Shown piece by piece: positions 17,800 through 27,259 of a stretch of 61,214 bases of DNA (its first letter is position 1; each line of letters starts with the position of its first letter). Location: the NCBI RefSeq assembly GCF_003097655.1, contig NZ_QCZH01000023.1, positions 1-61,214 on the forward strand, read 5' to 3'. The stretch comes from Flavobacterium laiguense. GTDB lineage: Bacteria; Bacteroidota; Bacteroidia; Flavobacteriales; Flavobacteriaceae. The position numbers and the translations under genes are program-made. The notes below the pieces were generated by a model. The model was not told where the DNA came from, did not search any database, and saw only the letters and a program-made list of their open reading frames with translations.

Positions 17800-19899
17800 T
17801 TAGTAATTAAAATCTTTTCTGTTGTCTTTGATATCAGCATCTTCTTTTAAAGCTGGCAATACTCTGTTTACATCAGAAGCGCTTTGTCCTTTTAATCTTG
17901 CCACTTGATCAGCATAGCTTTTCAAAGCTGGTGCTTTTACAGTACTTGTATTTTTTACCACATAAACTCCAGTTACACCTTCAATCGGAGCAGATAGTTT
18001 ATTAGCGGCCAATGCAAATGCATTTCCTACTACTTTTGGCTCTTGACCAACTCCACCTGTTAATACTGGATTTTCCAAAGTAACATTAGTAGCTTGTTGT
18101 ACGGCTGAACCTGTAGCTTTTGCGATAGCTTCCAATGAAGTTCCGTTCATTTTAGCTTTTAGCATTTCAGCTTTTTTCTTGTTTTTAAGAATAGACTCTA
18201 CATAAGGTCTTGCTTGGTCAACTGGAATCAATCCAGAATTATCAATAGCTTTAACTTTTGCAATTACGTGACCTACATTCGCTACTTCAAATCTTTTAAC
18301 TGAACCTTCTTTACTCTCTTTTTCAAATGCCCATCTTACAATGGCTCTTTGATTTCCAAGAGGGCCAAAGTTCTCATCCATAGCTTTTACAGAAACACCA
18401 GGTGTTACCGTAAGTCCCATTTCTTTAGCTAATTTATTGAAATCTTTATCGGCAGCGTCCATTTCAAATTTAGTCGCTTGCGTAAATGCTTTGTCAGAAG
18501 TAGCTTCTGAAGCTTCAATTTTTTGAGCTACAGTAGCCAAACGAACTCCATCTTGCTTATCCGTAATTTTGATGATATGGAAACCATACTGAGTTTCCAC
18601 CAATCCAACTTTACCAATACCGCTATTGAAAACGAAATCGTTAAAAGGTTTTACCATTTGATTTTGTCCAAAGTATCCTAAATCTCCACCTTGTTGAGCA
18701 GATGAATCATCTGAACTAGTGAAAGCCAACATCAAGAAACTTTCGGGATTTGCATTTACTTGAGCTAAAATTCCTTCTGCTTTTGCTTTTGCTTCTTCTT
18801 TAGTTCTTTTTTCTTTTGTATTCGGAGTTTGAGAACCTTCATAACCGATAAGGATATGACTTGCTTTTGCATTTACTCCCGCTTTTTTTCCTAATGATTT
18901 AGAAACGCAATAGTATTTTTCGTAAACATAAGGTCCGTAAACCGCTCCAGGAGCTAAGTTGAATAATTGATCTGCATCTACAGCAGGTAAATCTTTTTTG
19001 GCAACATAGGATGAATCATAAGGCACATCAGAATTTGAATTTACAAATTCAACCACATTTGATGTTGCTCTAAAACCTGCTACAGTATCGTTTTTACCAG
19101 TTGCCTGATTGTAAACAACGCTTCCAGATAACAACCCATTGATCTTAGATTTGATTTCGTTCTCATCTGCAACTGAAGCTTTATCTTCAATTAAAACATA
19201 TTCAACATTACGAGTTTCTTCCGATTTGAATTTTTTAGGGCTCAATTTCATAAAATCAACAATTTCAGCATCAGTAACTTTTACATCACTATCTTTTATT
19301 GTAGAATATAAACCAGCTACATAAGCAAAATTCACTTTGTTAGAAGCTATTTCATAATTGAACTTTCCTTCACTTTCAGTTGTATAGATACCCGATTTAA
19401 TCAAAGTATTATAGATTTGAAATTTGGCGTTCAATTCAGCATCTTTTTCTCTATCTTTTAAATATTGAGCTTGTTCTGGATTTGATTTGAAATATTCTTT
19501 AAATTTAGCAACATCAAACATACCAGCAGCATTCAAAAACATTGGATTTTTTCCAATATTTTGGTCTCCTTTAAGAATGTCCAAAATGTGTTTCTCACCT
19601 ACTCTTAATCCTAATTTTTCAAATTCGGCAGAAAGTAAAGCTACAGTAACTTCCTGATCCCATACTCTTTTTGAAGCTTCTGTCGCAGTAATCCCTTGAC
19701 CACTTTTCTCAACATTACTTACTTTAATTCTAAAATCCTCAAATGAGACATCTTTCCCATTGATGCTTCCTACATCTTTCGAGCTAGAACCAAAGCTTCC
19801 TTTTGTAAAAAGATCTTGTATTATAAATGAAAATAATGCTAGAGCAATAACTCCAATCATTATAGCCGAATGTTGTCTGATTTTTGATAAAACTGCCAT
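17800..19899 (-). CDS. PpiD/SurA-like peptidylprolyl isomerase
   Basis: 699 residues. One N-terminal membrane anchor (IMIGVIALALFSFIIQDLF), a SurA_N-type chaperone region (about 40-230), a parvulin PPIC domain at roughly 335-440 (ASHILIGYEG...GDLGYFGQNQMVKPF...YGFHIIKI) and a long C-terminal chaperone part. It is predicted to help fold exported and outer-membrane proteins on the periplasmic side of the inner membrane. Last gene of a minus-strand run of envelope genes, 110 bp after the CNNM/CorC gene. Domain call secure. Confidence 0.9.
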   Translation of the reverse strand: MAVLSKIRQHSAIMIGVIALALFSFIIQDLFTKGSFGSSSKDVGSINGKDVSFEDFRIKVSNVEKSGQGITATEASKRVWDQEVTVALLSAEFEKLGLRVGEKHILDILKGDQNIGKNPMFLNAAGMFDVAKFKEYFKSNPEQAQYLKDREKDAELNAKFQIYNTLIKSGIYTTESEGKFNYEIASNKVNFAYVAGLYSTIKDSDVKVTDAEIVDFMKLSPKKFKSEETRNVEYVLIEDKASVADENEIKSKINGLLSGSVVYNQATGKNDTVAGFRATSNVVEFVNSNSDVPYDSSYVAKKDLPAVDADQLFNLAPGAVYGPYVYEKYYCVSKSLGKKAGVNAKASHILIGYEGSQTPNTKEKRTKEEAKAKAEGILAQVNANPESFLMLAFTSSDDSSAQQGGDLGYFGQNQMVKPFNDFVFNSGIGKVGLVETQYGFHIIKITDKQDGVRLATVAQKIEASEATSDKAFTQATKFEMDAADKDFNKLAKEMGLTVTPGVSVKAMDENFGPLGNQRAIVRWAFEKESKEGSVKRFEVANVGHVIAKVKAIDNSGLIPVDQARPYVESILKNKKKAEMLKAKMNGTSLEAIAKATGSAVQQATNVTLENPVLTGGVGQEPKVVGNAFALAANKLSAPIEGVTGVYVVKNTSTVKAPALKSYADQVARLKGQSASDVNRVLPALKEDADIKDNRKDFNY

Positions 19900-20009
19900 T
19901 GTTTATTATTGTTTATTTTAAAATTTTGTTTGCGAAAATACAATTATCTAATTAATAATTATAGAACTACTGTTTTTTTTTTACTTTTTTTTAAATTAAA
20001 AAAAGAATA

Positions 20010-21269
20010 TCAGTCTTTGATAGTCATTTTAACCAATTCGATCTTCTTATTTGTTGCTTCTTCGATGACAAAATGATAGTTTTCGATGGTAATAGCATCC
20101 CCTTTTTGAGGAATTTCCTTTGTAAAATCTACAATAAACCCTCCGAGTGTACCATATGATTCACTTTCTGGAATCGCCAGTTTATAGGTTTGGTTCAAAT
20201 ACTCCACATCGAAACGGGCAGAGAATAAAAACACACCGTCACCAAGGTCTTTTTCAATCAATTCTTCAACTGAATCGTGCTCATCTTCAATTTCACCAAA
20301 AAGCTCTTCTACAATATCTTCTATAGTTAAAATCCCTGAGGTACCTCCGTATTCATCCAATACCACCGCAACACTTTTCCGTTTTTTAGTCAACAAATTC
20401 ATAGCATCTTTTACATAAATAGCTTCAGGAATAAACTCTACAGGAATTACTATTTCTTTTATACTCGTTGGCTTTTTAAACAGATCAAAAGAATGCACAT
20501 AACCAATTATATCGTCTAATGAATTTTGATAAATTACCATTTTCGAATACCCTGTTTCTATAAACAATGCTTTGAGATTCTCTAAAGATTCCGAAATATC
20601 CACTGCTGCAATTTCAGTCCTTGGGGTCATTACATCCCTAGCTTTTACTCCCGAAAAATCTAATGCATTGCGAAATATTTGTATTTCAGAATCTACCTCT
20701 TCATGATCTTCTACAGCACTCATTTGTTCAGTAATGTAATTTCCTAATTCTACTTTACTAAAATAAAGTTGCACTTGATCTCCTTCTGTCTTAAAGAATT
20801 TTTTCAGTACAAAATCCGAAATCCATATCAAGAAAGTAGACATGGAATAAAATAAACTATAAAAGAAATAGGCCGGGATGGCAAAAAACTTGATCAGTGA
20901 ATTGGCATAAATCTGAAAGAAAACTTTAGGCAAAAACTCAGCCGTAATTAAGACAACAACTGTAGACAGTACCGTCTGAATTAAAAGAGACTCAAAATTA
21001 GAAAAACGAAAATCGAAGGACAACAACCGATCCATCAACAGTTCACCCATAAAAAACCCGTAAACCACAAGTGCTATATTGTTACCAATAAGCATTGCGG
21101 CAATAAATTTTGAGGGTTTTTCGGTAAGTTTTGTAAGAGTTTTCGAAAGAAAATTATTCTGTTTTTTTTCTAATTCCAGATAAATTTTATTCGAAGATAT
21201 AAACGCAATCTCCATTCCTGAAAAAAAAGCACATAGTATTAAACACAATATTATGATACTAATTTCCAT
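20010..21269 (-). CDS. CNNM/CorC (hemolysin-family) membrane protein with CBS domains
   Basis: 419 residues. DUF21/CNNM membrane domain (about 1-180, several helices, FSGMEIAFISSNK), a tandem CBS pair (about 200-325, DVMTPRTEIAAVD and VVLDEYGGTSGILTIEDIVEELFGEIEDEHD) and a CorC_HlyC domain (about 335-415). Proteins of this type are linked to magnesium or cobalt efflux; the old hemolysin label is not functional evidence. GldE of gliding motility belongs to the same superfamily, but nothing here identifies this copy as GldE. The start lies 3 bp after the small membrane protein gene. Confidence 0.88.
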   Translation of the reverse strand: MEISIIILCLILCAFFSGMEIAFISSNKIYLELEKKQNNFLSKTLTKLTEKPSKFIAAMLIGNNIALVVYGFFMGELLMDRLLSFDFRFSNFESLLIQTVLSTVVVLITAEFLPKVFFQIYANSLIKFFAIPAYFFYSLFYSMSTFLIWISDFVLKKFFKTEGDQVQLYFSKVELGNYITEQMSAVEDHEEVDSEIQIFRNALDFSGVKARDVMTPRTEIAAVDISESLENLKALFIETGYSKMVIYQNSLDDIIGYVHSFDLFKKPTSIKEIVIPVEFIPEAIYVKDAMNLLTKKRKSVAVVLDEYGGTSGILTIEDIVEELFGEIEDEHDSVEELIEKDLGDGVFLFSARFDVEYLNQTYKLAIPESESYGTLGGFIVDFTKEIPQKGDAITIENYHFVIEEATNKKIELVKMTIKD

Positions 21270-21272
21270 TAT

Positions 21273-21467
21273 CTATGATTGTTTGTTTCTATCTTCAAAT
21301 TTCTTGGCAAACTTTCTTCTGAAGAAAAACATGAAAATAGCAAGCCCAGCAATGATAAAACTCAACCAAGGCGTTTCGGTACCTGACTCCCATTTAGTAT
21401 ATCCTTCATATAAAAAATAGATTCCAAAAGCTAAGTAAAGATAAGAGGTGTATTTTAAGAAATTCAT
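21273..21467 (-). CDS. Small two-helix membrane protein, unknown function
   Basis: 64 residues starting MNFLKYTSYLYLAFGIYFLYEG. Two hydrophobic segments flank TKWESGTETPWLS, with a basic tail (FFRRKFAKKFEDRNKQS). I chose the ATG at 21467; an in-frame upstream start at 21503 would overlap the end of lptC. It is tightly packed between lptC (19 bp) and the CNNM/CorC gene (3 bp), so translation is likely. No family recognised. Confidence 0.7.
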   Translation of the reverse strand: MNFLKYTSYLYLAFGIYFLYEGYTKWESGTETPWLSFIIAGLAIFMFFFRRKFAKKFEDRNKQS

Positions 21468-21486
21468 GTTGTGGTATTTATTTGTA

Positions 21487-22041
21487 TTATTCTGAGGATT
21501 CAATTTCCCCTTCTATTCGCTGTGAATTTACGACTTTAAAGTCTTTGCTAAAATCAATCCCTTGACCCGTAGAACCTCCTTTAGCATCCGTTAATTTAAA
21601 CTTTTTCTCGGTGTAAAACCATTGGTTTTTTTGATCAAAATACAATTGTTCCGTTTCTAGCATTTGCCCATTTTCAGAAGTGATTTTGACTTTCCCTTGT
21701 AAATCTATAATACTGGTTGCTTTATAAGAAACTGCATAATTCGACTTAATAAACGTTTTTTTGCCTTTATTGTCATAAAGAGTCACATCAATCCCTTTGG
21801 GGAACTCAGTAAAAGCAAAATCAACGTTTGCATAATCCAACATTTTAGGACTCACCAAGATTGATTTAACTCTACCAGAATCCGTATACTTTAAATTTAC
21901 ATGATCGGCATCACCACTAGGAACAAACTCCGAATAATCATTTTGCCGCACTTCTTTAAAATTACTTTCACATCCCAAAGACACACCCATAGCTAAAGCT
22001 AATAAGACTAGAAACGAAAAATATCTTTTATAAAAAGTCAT
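21487..22041 (-). CDS. lptC: LPS export protein LptC (lipoprotein form)
   Basis: 184 residues. A lipoprotein-type signal ends at LALAMGVSLGC, followed by a beta-jellyroll LptC domain (about 60-160: VDFAFTEFPKGIDVTLYDNKGKKTFI..., ITSENGQMLETEQLYFDQKNQWFYTE). LptC connects the inner-membrane LptBFG complex to LptA in lipopolysaccharide transport. It is the third gene after coaX and the outer-membrane protein gene, a gene order I associate with Flavobacteria. Sequence conservation is low in this family, so the call relies on fold pattern, length and context. Confidence 0.82.
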   Translation of the reverse strand: MTFYKRYFSFLVLLALAMGVSLGCESNFKEVRQNDYSEFVPSGDADHVNLKYTDSGRVKSILVSPKMLDYANVDFAFTEFPKGIDVTLYDNKGKKTFIKSNYAVSYKATSIIDLQGKVKITSENGQMLETEQLYFDQKNQWFYTEKKFKLTDAKGGSTGQGIDFSKDFKVVNSQRIEGEIESSE

Positions 22042-22071
22042 CTGTTAAATTTTAATAACGACTGTAAGTCT

Positions 22072-23328
22072 TTAGTTGAATTTTGATTGTCTAAACCATC
22101 TGTCATTTAGTGAAAAGCTCAGACTAAAACTACCATAATTCTCTTGAATTAAGCCATTTGATGTCGTTCCTTTTCTTCCAAATTCTAACCCAACATTAAA
22201 ATTAGACAAAGAACTTGCCGAAACTGAAGGCAACCCAAAACCCAGTGTAATTGCTGCCTCATCAATTGATTTTGAATTGACAATTGTTCCCGTTTTACCG
22301 TATTTTAAACCCGCTCTATACGTGATTTTTTGGTAGTATTTTGAGAACATATTATAATTAGGAATATAGTATCCTCCTAAGCTATAATTGGAGTAATTTT
22401 CATAAGTCACATTCTTGGCCTCATTAACTCCATTTCCTGCTCCTCCAATATTTTGATACACAATTTGTGTTCCTACTAACCATTTTTTTGATTTACCAAT
22501 ACCGGCTCCAAATGCTATTTTTTCTGGTATCATCACATCCTTTCTAATGATATCTGATTCAACCTTTTCCATAACTATCAGATTGTAATTGGCGTCATAC
22601 TGTACCGTTGTAACCGTTCTGGTATTACTGGAAACCAACTTACTCTGCGGCATATAAGTTAAACTACTGTAATAATTTAAATTTTTATTAACCTTCCCTT
22701 GGTACATTACCCCTAGATTCGTACTAAAACCATTCAAATCGGCTTTATTGTCTTCTTGTGTCCCAACAGGGATCTCCGTAATGAATTCTAAATTACTGTT
22801 TTTTATTCTACCAAAGTTATATTGAATATCGGCTCCTACCACCAAATTAGGAATGATAGTATAACCTAAAGCAAAAAAAGCTTTATTCAAACCACCAGAT
22901 CCAGTCAATCGATTGTTATTCCCGTTAGGATCCGAACTCAAAGATTCAATATTATACCCTACCGAAGAATACGGAAGCAATCCAAAACCCACCCCCATTT
23001 TACCCAACGGCAAAGCAACTGCCAAATAATCCAGCGTAGTTCTTTGTGCCTTTGCATCTCCTTTATCTGATTTCATTTTGGTACTAGTATATCCTCCACC
23101 CATGGTAAAAGTAGTCAACCTTATTGCAGCAAAACTCGCAGGATTCAATATATTCATGTGGATACTATCTTGTTCAACAGCAACTCCCGACATGGAACGA
23201 TTTTCAAGAGTTCCTTTAAACCTCGATTCACCAAGTCCGAAATAAGAATATGGAGAAGCAGATCCACTTTGAGCAAAAGAAGCAAGCGTTAGAAAGAAAC
23301 AGGCAGTGACAATAATTTTTTTAATCAT
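22072..23328 (-). CDS. Putative outer-membrane beta-barrel protein
   Basis: 418 residues with a signal peptide (MIKKIIVTACFFLTLASFAQ). The remainder has alternating hydrophobic strands, glycine-rich turns and an aromatic C-terminal strand ending in FSLSFSLNDRWFRQ. The N-terminal part (NPASFAAIRLTTFTMGGGY) resembles FadL/OmpP1-like porins, where an N-terminal plug precedes the barrel, but no substrate can be named. It overlaps the coaX stop by 8 bp and precedes lptC by 30 bp, so it is translated with an envelope-biogenesis group. Confidence 0.75.
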   Translation of the reverse strand: MIKKIIVTACFFLTLASFAQSGSASPYSYFGLGESRFKGTLENRSMSGVAVEQDSIHMNILNPASFAAIRLTTFTMGGGYTSTKMKSDKGDAKAQRTTLDYLAVALPLGKMGVGFGLLPYSSVGYNIESLSSDPNGNNNRLTGSGGLNKAFFALGYTIIPNLVVGADIQYNFGRIKNSNLEFITEIPVGTQEDNKADLNGFSTNLGVMYQGKVNKNLNYYSSLTYMPQSKLVSSNTRTVTTVQYDANYNLIVMEKVESDIIRKDVMIPEKIAFGAGIGKSKKWLVGTQIVYQNIGGAGNGVNEAKNVTYENYSNYSLGGYYIPNYNMFSKYYQKITYRAGLKYGKTGTIVNSKSIDEAAITLGFGLPSVSASSLSNFNVGLEFGRKGTTSNGLIQENYGSFSLSFSLNDRWFRQSKFN

Positions 23329-24055
23329 TTTTGATTTTATATTGAAAAATTTGGTTCAAACTCTCCAAAAGGAAATTTGAATTGGCAAATATGGTATTTT
23401 TTAATCGTTTAGCCAAAAAATCTGTGTCCCCACCCGTTAAAATTATTATAAAATTTGAATACTGAGCGCTATATTCATCGACAAAACCATTAATCTCATG
23501 AGCCAATCCGTTTACAATTCCTGAATGGATTGACTCAGCTGTAGATTTCCCTATAAAATGAATAGGATCCGTTGCATTTAATAACGGAAGCTTTTCCGTA
23601 TAATGATGCAAAGCTTCGTAACGCAAACGTAACCCCGGAGAAATTGCACCGCCAAGATACACATCGTTATGATCTACAAAATCGTAGGTAACGCATGTCC
23701 CTGCATCAATAATTAAACGGTTTTGACCTCTAAACTGCAAAGTTGCTCCAGCAGCTAGTACCATCCTATCAATACCCAATGTTTTTGGAGTAGCATAACC
23801 ATTTATAAACGGAAAAGAATCCTCATGAGAAACAAACCATACCTCAAGCACCTTTTCAAAATCTAAAAACAGTTGTTTTTCTACACTTCCGACTGAGGCA
23901 ACCACCAAATGAGTGATTTTTTTATATTTTTTTAAAATAATTTTAATATTTTTTTGAATTTCATCTTTCGGAAAAACAAAACACTCCAAAGCTTTATCCT
24001 CCTCAAAAACAGCACCTTTAATTCTAGTATTACCGACATCAATGGTTAAAATCAT
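23321..24055 (-). CDS. coaX: Type III pantothenate kinase
   Basis: 244 residues. Phosphorylates pantothenate, the first step of coenzyme A synthesis. ASKHA-fold landmarks: phosphate loop MILTIDVGNTRIKG (Asp6), GIDRMVLAAGA, the second phosphate motif RLIIDAGTCVTYDFVD and GGAISPGLRLRYEALHHYTEKLP. The 3' end overlaps the outer-membrane protein gene by 8 bp. First gene of the minus-strand envelope run, with tRNA-Phe divergent upstream. Length is normal for CoaX. Confidence 0.94.
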   Translation of the reverse strand: MILTIDVGNTRIKGAVFEEDKALECFVFPKDEIQKNIKIILKKYKKITHLVVASVGSVEKQLFLDFEKVLEVWFVSHEDSFPFINGYATPKTLGIDRMVLAAGATLQFRGQNRLIIDAGTCVTYDFVDHNDVYLGGAISPGLRLRYEALHHYTEKLPLLNATDPIHFIGKSTAESIHSGIVNGLAHEINGFVDEYSAQYSNFIIILTGGDTDFLAKRLKNTIFANSNFLLESLNQIFQYKIKND

Positions 24056-24108
24056 ATTCTCTTATTTAAAAACACGAAGATACGAATAGATTTTTTTTTA
24101 AAATCGTA

Positions 24109-24138
24109 TTGTTTAATTAAAAAAACATTCTATATTTG
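24109..24138 (+). promoter_or_regulatory. Bacteroidota-type promoter of tRNA-Phe
   Basis: TTG at 24109-24111, a 19-nt spacer, then TATATTTG at 24131-24138, matching the TTG/TAnnTTTG consensus of Flavobacterium. The mature tRNA begins 17 nt downstream. Confidence 0.75.
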
Positions 24139-24154
24139 CACCCGCAACAAGCAC

Positions 24155-24227
24155 GGTACCTTAGCTCAGATGGTAGAGCAATGGACTGAAAATCCATGTG
24201 TCCCTGGTTCGATCCCTGGAGGTACCA
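24155..24227 (+). tRNA. tRNA-Phe (GAA), copy 1
   Basis: 73-nt cloverleaf: acceptor GGTACCT pairs with AGGTACC, anticodon loop CTGAAAA gives GAA, T-loop GGTTCGATCC. CCA is not encoded. Identical to the minus-strand copy at 61005-61077. Confidence 0.97.
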
Positions 24228-24229
24228 CT

Positions 24230-24259
24230 AAACCCAAACAGCAATGTTTGGGTTTTTTG
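24230..24259 (+). terminator. Terminator after tRNA-Phe
   Basis: Stem AAACCCAAACA with TGTTTGGGTTT, GCAA loop, followed by a T run. It lies directly after the tRNA. Confidence 0.85.
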
Positions 24260-24310
24260 TTTTGCTATATTTCTTAAAGATCCGCTCCGGATCAATCGCG
24301 GACCTAAAAC

Positions 24311-24406
24311 TGGATCAAGTCTAAAACCTGTGGGGGAGCAAAAATTAAGCATAAATATTAGTTAGTCTAAAAAGGAAGAATTCCACGTTTCTGACACCTC
24401 TAAATT
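24311..24406 (-). mobile_element. 96-bp remnant of the ISAon1-type element (right end)
   Basis: Reverse complement of about 60737-60832, the terminal inverted repeat plus the last codons and stop of the transposase, with one mismatch seen. Homology stops abruptly at both sides. It lies 83 bp from tRNA-Phe, the same arrangement as at the other tRNA-Phe, where the IS end is 80 bp from tRNA-Leu/Phe. Confidence 0.9.
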
Positions 24407-24829
24407 CCAAATCCAAAATATATTTTTAAGTATTGCTCTACAAATTTTGTTCTTGAGTTATTTTACATTTTGAGAGTATTCATGATGTAATAATTTGTTA
24501 ATAACATTAAAAACATGTATTTTGTCGATTTTAAATAGTTTTAAACGACTTTATTGTTTGTTTGTTCTGTTTTTACCAATTTGGAAATTATATTAGTTAA
24601 TTTAGTAGCAAGCTATTGAATTAGTTTTTCTTATATTTAAAATTAGACAAAGCGTATTTAAGTTTATTTCATCACTTTTTGCAGGATAATAATTGATTTT
24701 TCTGAAATAGTGTGTAAACTCATCTACGATAATTAAACACGCTGTTTCAAATGTCACAAAAAGGTTTAATAAAAATAAATCAGGAATTGATTGAAAGAGT
24801 TTTGAGAACTTTCAACCAGTGAAAGCAAT
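24407..24829. other. AT-rich gap without recognised gene
   Basis: About 420 bp between the IS remnant and the broken kinase gene. I find no convincing gene, tRNA or hairpin terminator. One 23-codon ORF at 24751 (MSQKGLIKINQELIERVLRT...) is open but unrecognised. Confidence 0.5.
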
Positions 24830-24841
24830 TTGATCATACTT

Positions 24842-27255
24842 ATGAATAATAACCATTCTACAGGCCCTTACTATTCAAAACCGCTTATTTTCAATTTATC
24901 ACTAGCAACGATCTTGCTGATTACTATTTTATATTTTGTACTTGCAAAAACAGGTTTTTTATTTACGTCTGCTTCAAATAGTATTGCTCCTAATCTTTCT
25001 AGCTACAGGATTAGGCCTAGCCTCAGTCTTGATTGTTGGACACAATGCACTGCTTGGGATTTGGTTGGGTTCTTTTTTTTCTAATGTAGTTCACCTTTTT
25101 TATCTCAAGCAACCGTTTGAACAATCAATATCTCTCTCCTTAATAGTTGGTTTTTTTATCGCTATTGGAGCCATGTTGGGTGCGGGAGTGAGTGCTTTTC
25201 TCGTACGTCATTTTTGTAAAGAAGAACATGCCTTACACAGCGGAAAGAATGTGTTAATTCTTCTTATTGTAGGATCAATAACTTATGCTGCGATTGCTGC
25301 AGCTTTTGGGGTACTCGGACTGTCACTTGGAGGTTATGCACCTTGGGAACAATTCGTTTATTCATGGTGGACTTGATGGCTAAGTGATACGGTTGGAGCC
25401 ATAGTACTTTCTCCTTTTATTTTGGCATGGTATTACAAAGATTCTTTCAAAATTAACTTTTCGAATACAATAGAATTGATCGTATTGTGTGGATTGACAA
25501 TACTGCTGTGCATTATTGTTTTTTTTTCAACTAGGACATCTTAAATACCTGTTAATTCCATTGGCGCTAGGGTCAAGCTATCGTTTTGGCATGCGTACCA
25601 CTTCAACAATAATAGTAGTCATTACCGTCTTTACTCTCATTGTAACCAGCTTAGGGATTGGACCATTTGTAAAGGACAATATTAATAACTCCATCTTGTT
25701 TTTGGATTTATTCTTGAGTGTAATTACAATTTGCAGTCTGTTTTTAGCAGGTATTTTAGCGGAACGACAAAGAGCCGAAGATTTCCTTAAAGTAAGCGAA
25801 GCAAATCTTCGCAAAAAACAAGACATCTTGCAATCTACAATAGAAAGTCCCAAAGATATTAGCATTTATTCCATCGGTCTAAATTATGAGTATTTGAGTT
25901 TTAACAGTCTTCATAGTGCAAACATGAAACTAATGAATAACATTTCAATAGCTCTAGGCATGAGACTGCAGGATTGCTTAATAAGTAAAGATGAAATAAA
26001 AGAAGCCATAAGTGTCTTAGAAAAAGTTTTTTTGGGCGAAAGCATCACTACCATAAGACACTTTGACGTAACTAACAGTTATTGGGAATTAAGAACTAGC
26101 CCTATTGTAAATCAAAACAATACCATTATAGGAGCGACAATTATTTCAACCAATATTACGGAACAAATAAAAGCCGAAGAAGCCTTAAAAAAGAGTGAGG
26201 TAAACTACCGTGATATATTCGAAAATATCCAAGATGTGATTTTTCAAACAGATATGAATGGGGTTTTTTACAATTTAAGCCCATCTATAGTTGAGCTTTG
26301 CGAATACAAGCCAGAAGAACTAATTGGTCAACCAACTTATACATTAAAAGCCGATGAAAAGGAAAAAGACTATGTGATTAATTTAGTAAAAGAAAAAGGG
26401 GTACTAAATAATCATGAAACGATGATTAAAACTAAATCGGGATTAATAAAATATATTTCTTTAAATGCTAAAATAATTTATAGCAAAGAAGGAGCTCCGC
26501 ATATTGATGGTATTGCAAGAGATATAACCCAACGGAAAGAGAGTGAATTTAAAATTGAAAATCAAAACAAAAAATTGCAAATTCAAAATAAAGAGTTAGA
26601 ACAATTTGCTTATATTACTTCCCACGATCTTCAAGAGCCTTTACTGACTCTTAAATGTTTTTCGGACCTTATTAAAGCAGACTTTCCTAAAGGTCTAAAT
26701 GAAAATATAAATCAATATCTTGATTTCATTCTGGAATCATCGGATAGAATGCAAAAATTAGTGAAAGGATTATTGGACTATTCCAGAATAGGAAGTCAGA
26801 TTGAAATAACCACGGTTGACTGTAATGAAGTAGTAAACGAAGCCATTGACTCATTAACTGATTTAATTAAAGAAAGCGAAGTTCAAATCAATGTGCAACA
26901 TTTACCCCGTATCGAGGGATATTCAGTAGAATTGATTCAGCTTTTTCAGCATTTAATCACAAATGCTATTAAATTTAGGAAAAAAGAAGTCCCATTAATA
27001 ATCAATATAACGGCGAAATTGGAAGAAGATTGATGGCTTTTCTCTGTAGAAGATAATGGCATTGGTATTGAAGAGAATAACAGAGAAAAAGCTTTTGTTA
27101 TTTTTAAACGGCTTCATGATCGTGAAGAATATTCAGGGATAAGAATAGGACTTGCTCTTTGCAAAAAAATCATAGCATTACACGGAGGAGTCATTTGGAT
27201 AGAATCTAAATTCGGACAGGGCAGTATCATTAATTTCACCTTACCAAAAAAATAG
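24842..27255 (+). pseudogene. MASE1-PAS sensor histidine kinase, broken by two frameshifts and two stops
   Basis: Conceptual product: MASE1 membrane domain (LYFVLAKTGFLF... LATGLGLASVLIVGHNALLGIWLGSFF... WLSDTVGAIVLSPFIL), two PAS domains, HisKA around YITSHDLQEPLLTLK and HATPase (VEDNGIGIEENNREKAF, CKKIIALHGGVIWIESKFGQGS). Lesions: a one-base insertion near 24993; TGA at 25374-25376 where MASE1 expects WW; a length change in the nine-T tract near 25519-25527; TGA at 27031-27033 just before WLFSVEDNG. Four lesions make a pseudogene far more likely than recoding, because neighbouring genes use TGA as stop. The longest intact piece (25516-27033) has PAS and HisKA but lacks a complete ATP-binding domain. 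An intact response regulator starts 4 bp after the end. Confidence 0.9.
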
Positions 27256-27259
27256 AAGC

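Noticed and set aside
20010..21269. Naming the CNNM/CorC protein GldE
   Set aside because: GldE belongs to this superfamily, but no gliding-motility genes adjoin and nothing specific to GldE is visible.
24161..24352. Minus-strand ORF of about 63 codons across tRNA-Phe
   Set aside because: It overlaps the tRNA, its terminator and the IS remnant; no family resemblance.
24751..24822. 23-codon ORF starting MSQKGLIKIN before the broken kinase
   Set aside because: Too short to support, no recognised family, and it may be chance in AT-rich DNA. Mentioned only under the gap entry.
24842..27255. TGA read as tryptophan (recoding) in the kinase gene
   Set aside because: Neighbouring genes (hybrid kinase, response regulator, IS N-terminal frame) end at TGA, and the gene also has two frameshifts. 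A pseudogene explains all lesions.
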